Positions 45,160 through 57,088 of a stretch of 64,000 bases of DNA are shown in pieces; the stretch's first letter is position 1; each line of letters begins with the position of its first letter. The DNA is taken from contig NC_092636.1 in the NCBI RefSeq assembly GCF_039555335.1, positions 58,531,991-58,595,990 on the forward strand, read 5' to 3'. The notes beneath the pieces are model-generated. The model saw only the letters and a program-made list of their open reading frames with translations. It did not search any database and had not been told where the DNA came from. The position numbers were made by a program, and so were the translations under genes. The DNA comes from Amphiura filiformis. Its lineage: Eukaryota; Echinodermata; Ophiuroidea; Amphilepidida; Amphiuridae.

Positions 45160-46194
45160 CGAGGACTGGACTCAAGTCTAGCGAGTTGCACCTTATTCGG
45201 TAATTGTACACTATTATAGAACACCGTTTGTAACTATACCATTTTAACACCACAGAATGTATATTCGTACTTTTTTGTTGGTATATATATCGAACAGACA
45301 ATTATATAGTTATGTGATCTCTGTGTCTAAAGCGCCACCTAACTCTACTTTATGGTTATGTGAAAGTAGTATTTCTAGTATTTGAGCGTGCACGTATTAT
45401 CTAGAATCTATTGTTTAGCGTGCAGGTTTTAGATAATGCATTGTTTAGCGTGCAGGTTTATATAATTTGGGCTGTGAAGGGTAGTTCGCGAAAATAATGC
45501 ACGGGAGAAGAATACATAACGATGAATAGAAACGGGCACTAGAAGTGTATGACATCATCACCTAATTTACATCTCGCCGTGATTTAACAGTGTATTTACT
45601 ATGCAAATAACCACTATCCTTGCTCCACAAAGTATCGGGAACACCCTTTGTTATGCTAAATAGCTTTCCCAATTTAACGTGCTGTCGCCATACCTCAGTA
45701 AACATCAAAAGTGGAGGTAGCTGTTTCCGTGTGTGCGAATTTCTAGTGTATAATGTATGTATAATATTTGTTTGTTTGCCAAATGCCAAATAAGGGCATT
45801 ATGACCAATATTTTTGAATATTGAATGGGGAGTGGTACGTATAAGAAAGATAACAAGGATGGTGTCCAAAGTTGGCTAGAATAATTATACTTTATAGTCG
45901 ATACTATCGAGTGAGTTTGATATTGTTATGAATGAATTGTAGTATGAATGGCAGCACGCCGTCATCCACATCCACATTCACTACGAAACAATGAAATGCT
46001 TGGTTGAAATTACCTGTGTCGGTTTTTTTTTAAATATTGTTTTGCATGTAATATGAAGATAACATATTCAAGTCAAATGTTGAGCTTAATACATTTGTTT
46101 AACAGAAAGGAGTGGATACGTGGCCTATACCCTTCAGATAGTGATTATCACTTAGTCAATTCACCATACACGGGTGAATGGGAAATGTCCTCTA
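45160..46194. other. No gene seen
   Basis: A short direct repeat TTGTTTAGCGTGCAGGTTT occurs twice at 45411 and 45440. ORF 45562-45789 (-) is unrecognised. Confidence 0.35.
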
Positions 46195-46995
46195 AGTTTT
46201 TTTAATTATGCGATTTTCACCGAATTTTCGGCTAAATATAAAAGGAAATTAGTATTTTCACCTAACTAACAAGTAAAAGGTCAGTAGCTCTTGAAATGAT
46301 TTCACAAGAGCGAAATGAAAATCATTGGGGCCTCACCACCCCTCCCCACGGTTGTGTGATGTGATCATGTATTAATTTGTCAAGCAAAATATGAGGTACA
46401 ACCCAATGTTAGGCTTAAACAGCTAAAGCGGTATTATGCTAACGTATACAGATGCTTTTGAGTCATTTTTAACTTTAACTTATTTACACAATTATTCACT
46501 TTCACAGCATTTTTAAAGCTTTTTTCGGATATAAAATTCATCTATTTATGACAAGATTGGTGGCGCTATTTAATTACTTGAAATTACTCTTTCAAGCTTT
46601 TAAAACAAATAATTCCTTTTATTTTTTGATCCAATTATGTCTATAAAATTGTGTTGTTGCTTGTTTTACCCATTCCATCTGCTTTAATGGCAGTATTGAT
46701 TACCTTCCCCTTGCAAATTAGGAAATATGATTTAGGATAAATAGCGCCACCTATAGTTTGCATTTGGTTAATAATGAAACCAATTATATATGGCCCCCCT
46801 TTATAGTCATCTTTTCATGGCCAGTCCTACCCCCAGGTGACATGCTGGGGTGAATATTGTATTATCAAACTGAGCGCAAATGATGTTTCTACGATTAGCT
46901 TAGGTCGTTTGGGCGTAAACGCGTGCGTTTTTTTTATGACGGATAAAAAATCTTAGGGGTAAACCCCTCCCCTTCGCAGTTCTAGGGTTAATATT
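46195..46995 (+). repeat. Dispersed repeat R3, copy split by about 520 bp
   Basis: 46200-46330 (CGGCTAAATATAAAAGGAAA to the AATCATTGGGGCC end) and 46850-46995 (GAGCGCAAATGATG, TAGCTTAGGTCGTTTGGGCG, TTATGACGGATAAAA) are contiguous in the copy at 28.95-29.2 kb. The intervening 46331-46849 is unassigned and may be an insertion. Confidence 0.6.
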
Positions 46996-47730
46996 CACAC
47001 GCATCGCACTGTTGTGGTTAGCGTTATTGAAGGTTATGTAATACAAAAAACATCAAAGTATACACAAGGTAATATATCAAGCGTGTTCAATGTCGTTTTT
47101 ACATCGATGTTAAACTATTTTTAAGGATGAAATTTCACACAACAACTGATTGCTATATTTACGCATATCTTCTGATCGAGGGCTTGGCACGACATACGAT
47201 TTGAATAATATTTATGTATTTTAAGTATTTTAAAAATGTGACTCACCAAATTGTATTCTTAGTGCCATTGAATAGTAAAGCTCAGAAGTAGTAAATGTTC
47301 GTACATCACTTTAGTTCATTTCACATCCATACACAACATAAGGCCAAAAATATGTTTGCATGCCCTTCAAAATATGAAAAATCAGACAATGTTGGTGTGA
47401 AAATGAATCAACTAACATTGGAGAACAATTAAAATGTTGAACACAAGCTGTACAATACGTTGTTTTTACATCGTAATGCAAAAAATCTATAAAAAAAATT
47501 CCAAAAATTTCCAAAAATAGGGTCGGTATTCTTTTGTACAGTAAATAGAAAAAAACCCCACATTTTTTATGATTTCCAAAATTAGGGTTGGTCGGTTGAC
47601 ATGGTTGAGGGCAAGCAAGTATTTTTTTTTTTTTTTTTTTTTGCCTAAGCGAATTTGAGCCGATGTACAGCTTGAGCCGTAGTATTATAGTTGATTTCCT
47701 TTTCCTCACCTCATTACTAGGCGACATTTG
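46996..47730. other. No gene; poly-T near 47620
   Basis: Minus-strand ORF 47311-47727 (138 codons) contains a run of Lys encoded by the poly-T/A tract. Its sequence is not recognisable and looks fortuitous. Confidence 0.35.
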
Positions 47731-48724
47731 TGACCGTTCACCACAAACCAGCCGTACAATCGGCTCCCGGTCAATTCTGTTTTATTAAGTGTTTAGAAAA
47801 TATATACCATAAGATATCACACCACCAAATCAGAGTCCCATAGAAATATGTGCTAAATTTGCCTTAAGAAAACGTCATTTTTTCTTCACAGGAGTGACTC
47901 AATTTTAAGCGACAGCTATGATGGTTGAAATCAGCCCTTGTCTAATCCCTCTGACTGGGAAAAATGTAGGTTGACCGTCATTATTTTTTACGAATGGCCC
48001 TCGAAGTTACGATGTCCGGGATTCGCCTAATTTACATGCAAAATCATGACAGGGTTTCTTTAAAGAAAAGGCTGCTTAAAATCATTAAAAATTATTCAAG
48101 CTCTCCCATCTGTGGTACACTTGCAGTATTTAACATTACTAATCATGACCAATGCAAATTTTGCTCAAATTATGCAAATTTCTGCTCATTTTAATGCTTA
48201 ATTTAGCTGTCCAAGGCTTTTCTGAGAATTGAAATTAAGGGCGCACAACCATATAATTCTATTTGGTAGTGTGAAATCTTAAGCTTTAAAATAGCATATC
48301 ATTTGACTTCAAACGATATCCAGAAGCGGGGATATGGTTTGTCTCTTTTCCCACATTGCTGGTAATAAATATCAAACAGTCATAATTAGCAGTCATTTCA
48401 AATCATCCCCAAGTCACCGAGGTTCAGGAATGTCCTCTCATTCTTAATTGTTGATTATACATGCAAAATACAATGCTTTGTAACCCACCACTTGAACAAG
48501 ATTTACCCAAAGTTAACACAGACTACTATAATAGGTAGAATCTTATTATTATTCTCTTCAAAAATATGCTATTGATTGGTATAAAAGGTGTTTGACTGGC
48601 ACTAGCAAAATGAGATACATGTAGCACCAACTTGAGGTACCTAAGAATACGACATTCATACACATTTTACAATGTAAATCTCAATTTGCCGACTTTACGG
48701 TTGGTTTTTGGTGGACGGTCACAT
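47731..48724. mobile_element. Long TGTGACCG element (FB relative), about 1 kb
   Basis: The left end GTGACCGTTCACCACAAACC (47731) is the inverted relative of the right end finishing GGTGGACGGTCAC (48722). The last about 115 bp (48609-48724) is a diverged match to one whole arm of the 247-bp palindromes at 4198 and 24898. The interior holds repeat R2 (48295-48560), also found at 40.3-40.6 kb and 61.05-61.27 kb. No transposase is evident. ORF 47994-48194 is not informative. Confidence 0.7.
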
Positions 48725-49719
48725 TTATCCGTGCAAAATCTGTGACCGGTCCAAAAGTCCGTAAACAAATTATTGTTAGAATAAAGATTTTTTTCAGTCG
48801 ATCACGATTTTTTGTCTCCCATAATGTACGCGGTATTGTTTCATTTAAATTGGTAATACTGTATTGAAAGTTCACTTATTTTATATACTCTTGATTCAGA
48901 AGTTAATATTGCGCTGTTTTTGAAAATGACTGATATTCCTTTTAGTGATTGGACATTTTATGTCTTGTCTAAATTGTCTGGAGTTGCGCCCTTAGGATCT
49001 GGAAACGAACTTTAGGCCTACATAGGCCGCAGTACAACCACTTCCGTTCATATTATGAAGTCATCAGTCTGTTGCATTGGAAATCAATATTTCGCTTCGA
49101 ACGCTGCAAAGGGCCGTACGAGCCAGAATTTTATCAACACATTTGGTCTTTTTTTTTCAGGAAAAATACGAATAAAAACATTGCAACAAGTGTCAACTTG
49201 TAATGCAATAATCATTTTCTTTCAATGGAGGTGAACTTCATTTGGCAATAAGTGAGATTTGTAGAAATCAACCACGGTCCTCGGTCTCTTAGTTCTTTCG
49301 TCAACTAGACCCCATGATCAATCATAAAGATGAACTAGAAGGCTATATATTTGTACACAAATACGGCTATACCCGCATGTTATCGGTGTACCCAAACTTA
49401 CAGTCCTTATTTGCTGAGGCCTTAAAATAAAGAAATTGTATGTGTAAAAAGTGAAAGTCCAAGTCACAAGCTTTAATTGAATGTAGGTTGCACTATCGTA
49501 GAACTTAAAATAAATATATTGTAAAAAGTTCCCTCCCAGGGGAGTCGTCTCTCCTATTCTCCATATGGTGCTGTTGTCAGTCTCTCTTACTCACAGTGAG
49601 GCTATGCAATATGATTCAGGGAAACTATTCCAGAGGGAGTATGTAAATTAAATGGAACAGCCAATGGGTATGTAATTTAACTGGAACAGCCTTAACGCAT
49701 CACGCTGGTATTTCCAATT

Positions 49720-50900
49720 ATGATATCATACGATCGGTCTGTTTAGTCCTCCGTGTGTGGGGTGGATGGGTGTGTGGGTGTTAGTAACAATATAATTCTC
49801 AGGTGCTATCTGTGTACAAATTCTGAGCCCGGAAGCTGCCTTATTTGATGAGAAACGGCCCGCCCTTTGTTTTAACATTTGGGGCCCTGGGGCCCATAAT
49901 ATTTGACTTATGAGGCCCATGTACATAATTATGTTGAAATATAATTTCCTAGTGCTATCAGTAGACTCAAGCTGGCCACTGTAGCTACTTTATTTACTGA
50001 GTAACGGCCGGCCCTATGTTTTAGCGTTTGGGGCCCTGGGGCCAATATTATGTGATATATGGGGCTCATATGTACATATAACAATGTAGTTCTCAGGTGC
50101 AAACTGTGTACCAACTCTGAGCCATAACGCTGCTTTATATGATGAGAAACGGCTGGCCCTTTCTTTTAACATTTGGGGCCCTGGGGCCCAATATATATGA
50201 CTTATAGGGCTCATGTACATATGTTGAAGTATGATTCTCAAGTGCTATCAGTAGACTCAAGCTAGGCATTGTAGCTGCTTTATTTACTGAGTAACGACCG
50301 GCCCTATGTTTTAGCGTTTGGGGCCCTGGGGCCCATATTATGTGACATATGGGGATCATATATACATATGACAATATAATACTAAAGACCTATATGTGTA
50401 CCAAATCTGAACCCTGTAGCTACTTTATTTGTTGAGAAACGGCCGGCCCTTTGTTTTAAAATTTGGGCCCCTGGGGCCCCCAGCCTTATACATCTGGGGC
50501 CAAAATGGGCAAAAGGCACATCTACAACTTAGGGCCCATACATATGCCACATATGAGCCCTAGTGATCTTGTACTTTTAGAGCTAGGCTTGTCAATCTGT
50601 TGCACCATATTTTAACATTTGGACCCCTGGGGCCCATAATATATAACATATTGGGCTCTCGTATATTTGTAAGTATAGAGTACCCCTAGGGCTATCAGTG
50701 TACCAACTCAGGGCCCTGAGGCTGCTTCATTTGATGAGAAATGGCGTGCTTTGTATTTTCACATTTGGGCCTCTGGGGCCTGTGACCTTTGACCTCTGGG
50801 GCCAAGATGGGCAAAAGGCACTTCTACGGGGTAAGGCCCATAAGTGTACCACATATGGGCCCCAGGGCCTTTGTAGTTTTAGCGCTAGCCTTGACAGAAT
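49720..50900. repeat. ~146-bp tandem array with alternating unit types
   Basis: TTTGGGGCCCTGGGGCC (or a variant) recurs at 49878, 50027, 50172, 50317, 50462, 50618 and 50764, steps of 145-156. Units alternate: those with AACATTTGGGG and TGACTTAT (49878, 50172) versus those with TTTTAGCGTTTGGGG and ATTATGTGA (50027, 50317), giving a dimer period of 290-294. Later units are more diverged. Similar minus-strand ORFs (49726-49926, 50014-50241, 49929-50114, 50135-50374) are repeat translations. Confidence 0.92.
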
Positions 50901-50914
50901 GATGTGTTTGATGG

Positions 50915-50960
50915 AGAAGGAGGAAAAGGAGGAGGAGGAGGAGGAGAAGAAGAAACCACA
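50915..50960. repeat. (GGA)n purine run
   Basis: GAGGAAAAGGAGGAGGAGGAG low complexity at the edge of the tandem array. Confidence 0.8.
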
Positions 50961-51035
50961 GGATGGGAAGATACCCTGCATGCTCTGCATGCGGGTATAA
51001 CAATCAAATGCAAATGCATGGAAACATATATCATA

Positions 51036-52118
51036 CCGGGTGTCCCAAAAGTCCTTTAACATTGTGAATTCGCCATAACTTACGTTGGGTTAATAGTGTT
51101 GTTACAAAAATTGCACAGTATGTAAATAATTCTTTTAGAAATGTTATGATACCAAACATGCCTATTTGGTCATGACCCTTTGGCATGAAATTAATGGATA
51201 TCTACCGTACCGTAAAACCCACTTTTATAAACGCAAAATAAGTCTCGTCATTTGAGACGTGAACACGATATAACGTGTTATCATTTTAAAATCTGTTTTG
51301 TTTAATTTGGCTGTGTTTGTTTGATTGTTTGTTTGTTTGTTTGTTTTCAATGCGTAATCTTAATTTTCTGTTTTAGCTGGGTTTTATATGGAAACTACTT
51401 AAGATCTTTTCTGAGGATTCGATGAACAGTTGTACGCGGTACGTTATTCTCCATTGAAAGTCGACGTACTGATCTCCTTGTGCTTTTCGCCACCGCTCTT
51501 CGTATGACATCAATGTCTGTAGCCGATCTTCCTGTTCTTCCACGTCCTGCCCGAGTAGATCATGAACAGTCCAGGAATTTCAGCACTAGTTGCTGGATTG
51601 TATTTCGGCTGGGTAGTGCATTATTTACATTAAACTGTTCCTTAAACATTGCTTCAGTGAGTTTGTCCGACTTTGTCTCGGCAAAGAACCATACGACCTG
51701 AATCCGTTGATCTATAGGAAATTAATCTTCACTTCAACTGTTTTAAAGTAAAGTAAAATTTAATATTGTCAATATATCCTAATTATAATCTAAAACAGCA
51801 GTCACGCTTACGCTAAGCCATGTAATCCATGAATGTTCATACCTAAATGTAGCGTGCGCAGTGAGTGAACCAACTCTATTGTTCAGGGAAGCACATCATT
51901 CATATTCTTGAACACATGAGCTTGCTTTTTTTGGGGGTTTGATACACACATATGTACAGTCGCACAGTAAGGTCAAAGGGTCATCAATAATGCTGTTTTT
52001 GGTATCAAATAACTCTAAAAGATCAATCTATATGAATATGTTCTCCATTTTGGTATAAAGTAGGACATATTTGAGATATGGCCAATTCAAAATGTTAAGT
52101 TACTTTTGGGACACGCTG
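51036..52118 (-). mobile_element. Mariner-like element, transposase core deleted
   Basis: The left end CCGGGTGTCCCAAAAGTCCT (51036) and the right end complementary to CAGCGTGTCCCAAAAGTAAC (52118) are inverted relatives of about 45 bp, with TA outside each (51034-51035 and 52119-52120). It is 1083 bp long and carries only the DNA-binding part of a transposase. A GTTT microsatellite (51318-51345) lies within. Confidence 0.85.
51394..51718 (-). pseudogene. Helix-turn-helix N-terminus of a mariner-like transposase
   Basis: Minus-strand reading from 51718: a first helix-turn-helix QRIQVVWFFAETKSDKLTEA followed by MFKEQFNVNNALPSRNTIQQ and LVLKFLDCS. An in-frame TGA comes next (near 51560). Then a GRP-like linker RAGRGRTGRSATDIDVIRRA and a second helix-turn-helix SVRRLSMENNVPRTTVHRIL ending RKDLK before a stop at about 51392. 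This matches the N-terminal DNA-binding layout of mariner-like transposases (the two-HTH region often labelled DUF4817 in animal proteins). The DDE catalytic domain that should follow is absent: only about 340 AT-rich bases remain before the terminal repeat. The plus-strand ORF over the same bases (51480-51701) is a shadow. Confidence 0.82.
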
Positions 52119-52690
52119 TATTATAACTGAATGTTATTGTGTATCAGCATGGTTCATTACTTTGGTTGTACGTTTTTATATTCAATCGAAATATTACTAT
52201 CAGTTTATTAATCGTCTATTTTAGGAGGTTTATTTATTTATTTTTTGACTATCCACGACCAGTATTGAATTGCATTTTAATATACTAGCTATTTGTATTA
52301 AGGAATATTATTATCTTTCAGATATCACTCGAATCGAATAATCTCATCGCTGCTTGTTGTGTTCACATGTTGCCATGAGAACTGTTTACGTCACGTTATT
52401 TCCCCTATGTTTATGAACGTACTGTAAATACTGCATGATACCCGGCAAATGAGTAGCACAATCCGCACAGTTAAATCAATTGCAATATAGCTGTTGCTTT
52501 ATACCAGATATATTATGTAAAATGTGAGTATTTATAAACTACGCTATATTGGTTGTTTATGTAAGCTATTTAGCCCAAAAGAAGGTGCAATTTGTTGTTT
52601 TGATTTTTTTAACCCAAAAAATTGTGTTTTGGGGGCTAAAAAGGAAGACGGATAGTGCAATTATTGCTATATTTTTTCTCTCTCCAGAAA
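52119..52690. other. No gene seen
   Basis: AT-rich. A stretch near 52318-52385 (ATATCACTCGAATC(G/T)AATAATCTC and ATG.GTTGCCATGAG) resembles 24665-24725 and 60785-60850, another low-copy repeat. Confidence 0.4.
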
Positions 52691-53010
52691 ATTGCAGTTT
52701 ACAATAAGCCCAATGCCATTCTAACTTCCGGTTTTTGAGAGCAGTTTTGGGACATTTTGACCTTTGACATATTGGAAACAAATACGTAATTATTATTAAT
52801 TTTCTTATTATTGTTATAATGTTGATCATTAAAAATACTAAATAATTAATTTATAAAATACAAATATTTTTTATATTTATTTTAATTATTTTAAAACATA
52901 TTTTGTACGTACAAAACCCCAATATTTCTGAATTTTCTGAAAGGTCAAAGGACAAAGTGTCCCAAAACTGCAAAAACTGTCCTACAATGCATTGCCAACT
53001 TCCAATGCCG
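52690..53010. repeat. Foldback, ~75-bp arms
   Basis: CAGTTTTGGGACATTTTGACC (about 52742) and its inverted relative GTGTCCCAAAACTG (about 52960) with further pairing AATGCCATT / AATGCATT. AT-rich loop of about 170 bp. Confidence 0.7.
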
Positions 53011-54593
53011 ATTTGGCTTATGAAACATGTTTGGTTAAGAACACTACTTGGCTATGCCGAAGCAAGGAAGGATTATCCGTCAGGTTAAAAGTTACAATTA
53101 CAAAGTTCTAAGACAAACAGGATTTTAAGTCGAAATTTCCGAAAAGTCACTGCATGTCACCTTATACTTTAGACTAGCAGTAGTTCCTGCTTTACATAGG
53201 ACGAATGTCGATGCAATAAAAAAAAACCTGAGACATATACATTAATTTTATTCTACCCCGTTCCTCCAGATCGGGAATGAATGGCCGAAAGAAGTCATCG
53301 TGTGTAATAAAAGCAACTCCCCGGAAAGCCGCTGCAAGTCTTGCTCATCAGACCAATGGTATAGAACGGGCTCCCATTGAACACGTATATAGGTCGTAGT
53401 CGAGCAAATTCACAATGTCAGGTTAGAGCGTAACGCAAGGGTTATATCCTCAGTTAATCTTTTTCTCACAATTTCTAAGCGCTAATATGACTCAAAACTG
53501 ATGCGAAGATTCACTATCCAGTTATTTGGAAATTAAACCAGACACATGGCCAATGGATCTTCCAGTGAGACGGGGAAAGACTCAAACAGAAACAAACGTA
53601 TAGCAAAATATAACTTCACAAATAAACTTTAATTTCTCATCAACAAAGTGATCACAACATATTATAGATGATTGAATAATTATGCTCAGGTCCTTCCTCA
53701 CCAGCGGCTGGCTGTCATCTACCCAGAATAATAGACCAGGGTAATTGAGGAGAGGGAGCCGCGGAGCGATATATTTAAATTAGCTATGGAAAGCAAATAG
53801 CGTCATAACACACGCCCTGCCTTTCTTGAATTGGCGCCTGACAATTCTAATTTAATAATATAACTTTTTAAAATAGCAATTTGAATTGATTTCAACATAT
53901 GATTTAAAAATAATAATATCTTTTTTAACATAAACTTTAACATCAGACATAACATTCATCAAGTAACTGCATGACTAATAATTAACTGCATCTTTTTAAT
54001 CTGAAACATTTAACTCCAAAACACGATTGGATGGGGAGAACATTATTTTTAAAAACAACATCTTTTAAAACTCACTGAAGCTCGTACAGCAGACAAGGAA
54101 AAGGGGAATAGGGCACAGTGTCGACTTCCTATTCGATAAATATAAATTTAATACTCCGTTGGTGAGCGACGGGCGACTGGTATTTCACCGAACGCAAGAA
54201 AAGGAGTTCTATCTGATTGGCTAGCAATCGATCGCTTAGGTCGCTTAGTAGTCAACTACAAACTCAAAACTGAGCATCGTATTCAATTCGATTGAAATCG
54301 ATATTCTATTATTGCCGTAGATAAAGAGAGTGATAGTGTGTCAATAATGTACATTGTATTGCAGCTGGATTTTACATGCATTCTTTTATATAAATTTTTT
54401 CTCAAAGAGTTGAATATGATCAAAATTTTTACTCAGGATTTCAAATTTTTACCCGCAAATTGCAGTTAAACATATCCACAGCAAAATACCGGTCCTCACT
54501 AATTAGTGTATTTAATTTCCAGTTAGTGTATTTAAGATAAAACCTGACAACAAATAAAATGTTCTTGCAATAGAAATATCATATGGGATACTG
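53011..54593. other. No gene assigned
   Basis: 53280-53420 and 53700-53800 are less AT-rich but hold no long ORF. I considered a retroviral-type LTR here and found no paired copy. Confidence 0.35.
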
Positions 54594-56415
54594 ATATGGT
54601 AGGCCGCAACCGCCACAACGTGGAGCTGCTACGCGTAGCTGACTTTTTGCTCCGTGGAGCCAAATTGACCAATCATGATCATGTTAGAGTTTTTCATTAC
54701 TCGGAGGTAAAACTGACTAATTAAGGTTATTAATTATTTTAAACTGTTGTGATTTGGTAGTTCACAGCATCTTACGAATGGTAGTGAGCTTTGGCAAAAA
54801 GTGCATTGCTCAATTCATAGCGAGTGTGTAGAAGAATGAAAATATCACAGATATACTTTTATAGGTGCTGCGGTTCTTTAGTTACGTTGTAAAGAGGGCT
54901 GAAACAACAACACTTTTGTAAAACGTATACATAACTCATTTACAACAATAAATTAAGCAAGTTTGCAAATTATACGATTTGTAGAATGAACTTTTGCAAA
55001 ACATCAAGGTGTTAATTTTCAATAATATATTGATCTATATAATAAAAATCAATTTTTAGATTGCTTCGACCAACAATACCTCGTCAACCCTTAAGTACGA
55101 CTTACTCATTACGTGAAGCGAATTTATTCATTAAGAATTTGCCAGACGAGCGTCACGTAGTTGCAAGATATCCTCGGTCACGAAAGTTATGATTCAAAAA
55201 GTAGTTTATGAAAAGTACGAACTGACTTATTATTAAGATGGACATGCACTCATAAGAAACTCATACAGTATTGTACATAACTATATAGCTAGGCAGAGTG
55301 GTGGTAAACTATGCACACAGTTCTGCGATCTGCAGTGTATCGCCGGGAGCTAATTTGTATAACTTGCGCGGTGTCCCTGCGGAATTCGACCTTCAGCAAA
55401 CTGCAAACCAGTTCCGATTTACTTTATATACTAGTAGTAGGCCATACATACTGTAGTTACTGTCCGTTTTCCTATACACAATACTCAGTGCGCCCACCAT
55501 TGACGCGTGACCTCTACAAATAGTGTATGTTAGAAGTATAGGCCATTGCCTAGTTGACGTCACTACTGTGTAAAAAATAACCGGCCAATATTTAAAGTAT
55601 TCTCTGAAATTTTAGAAAATATAGTTTTGTAACATGTCCTAAATTTTTAGCTAATTTAGGTGTTTGGAAATATTGGTAAAAAAAAAAAAAAAAATATGAA
55701 GAAATTATTTCTAAACCGTGTTAAGTCATTAAGCTTCTCATTTTCAAGAACGCTGGTTAACAATAAGCAGACTATTGTCTCATTTCGTAAACAAAAGCCC
55801 ACAGTATTGTTACCTTGCGTTCGCTTTATAATCGTTCACCCAACTGAAACTATAATACCAGCTCATTGCTCATTGCACAGGTAAAACAGACACAAGTGCA
55901 GTGTATATTTAACCAGAGAAGATCTGATGTAACATAGTTGAGCCGTTTTCATTTTTAATAGGGTTTAAGTCCTTCAAAGGTCGTGGTGAGTTCTACTGTA
56001 GACATGACTGCATCATGATTATTTTTTAGTCAACAACATTCAACAATATGATCACCGTGATAGTATGAGAGTATCAGTACCGTGGGTGTCAGTGATCCTG
56101 GCCTGACACAGTAGACAAACAAACAAACAAACACGCCACACACATGACACATGCATGCAAGGTAACATTGACTATACACTAATCAAACAATGGTATTGAT
56201 CCTGTACAACTGGTCGTGGTTTATTTACAATCGATTCATTTAAAATCCCCATAGTAAACATTAATTTTGGCAAGAGTTTTCTCTCTCTGGAACGAGGATG
56301 CATCCACTGGCTCCGCGTAATGAAAAGATCTAACATGATTGGTCAATTTAGCTCCGCGAAGCAAAAGTAAGCTACGCGTAGCAGCTCCACGTTGTGGCGG
56401 TTACGGCCAGCCATA
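54594..56415. mobile_element. 1.8-kb inverted-repeat element, ~110-bp ends
   Basis: The left end (ATATGGT.GGCCG, then CCGCCACAACGTGGAGCTGC) and the inverted right end (56290-56415) share GCTACGCGTAGCT and AAATTGACCAATCATG. The body has no recognisable transposase; ORFs 55311-55523 and 55660-55884 are unremarkable. Part of the interior (55445-55677) is duplicated at 57089-57848. Confidence 0.75.
55445..55677 (+). repeat. Duplicated segment, copy with empty insertion site
   Basis: Collinear with 57089-57262 plus 57793-57848. Shared GTATAGGCCATTGCCTAGTT, AACCGGCCAATAT and TTTTGTAACATGTCCTAAAT. The TA at 55622-55623 corresponds to the TA duplicated around the MITE in the other copy. Confidence 0.85.
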
Positions 56416-57088
56416 TATTGATCATGCGAAAATCGTAAAACATAGAATAGAAACAGTGTGGCAGGCGCTCAAAATCTCAAATTGTATGCTTAGCCTGAGT
56501 TGCACGGCCTATCTCGAATAAAATCACCATGCGTAGTTGTTGAAAAACGTGAGGATTCATCGTACTATCACGGCAATTTTTAACACGAAGATATAGGGAT
56601 GATGACGGTGTGTAGGGGGATGACAAACTAACACAATTCTGAAAGACATCGACCAAGACCTTGCACAATCCCCAAACTGGGCATTTACAATGTCAAGTTC
56701 CATGTGTTTCAGAAAGTGCGAAGATCTTACTCTACACCTTAAACAACACCTTAAAATTAACCCTAGAGTTCATAATCTTGAATCGCTGAATCCCTGGCCA
56801 GTAGATCCACCGCTGTCGACTTGAACCCATTCGCTGCACTGTACTTGACGCTGATCTTGACGTTGAACTTGACACTTGCGTGATGAACTTGACATTTAAT
56901 TTGTCGGTGTGATTCAGATCATGTTTTCCATAAAATTTTTTAAACATGACGTAATAAGCATTGCTTTTTGCAATTAGACGATAACTGATGACGGATGAAA
57001 ACATTAGTATGGGGGATGAAAACATTAGTATATAGCGATACAACGTCATGCGATACAAACACTACATATTCTTCAATGTAAATCTCAG

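Noticed and set aside
47311..47727. 138-codon minus-strand ORF
   Set aside because: It depends on a poly-T/A run giving Lys repeats, has no recognisable domain and spans sequence next to a repeat element.
49726..50374. Set of similar minus-strand ORFs, as if a repeat protein
   Set aside because: They arise from the tandem array. The unit length is not a multiple of three, so no continuous frame exists.
53090..54200. Possible LTR retrotransposon or solo LTR
   Set aside because: No paired direct repeat, primer-binding site or gag/pol sequence could be identified by eye.
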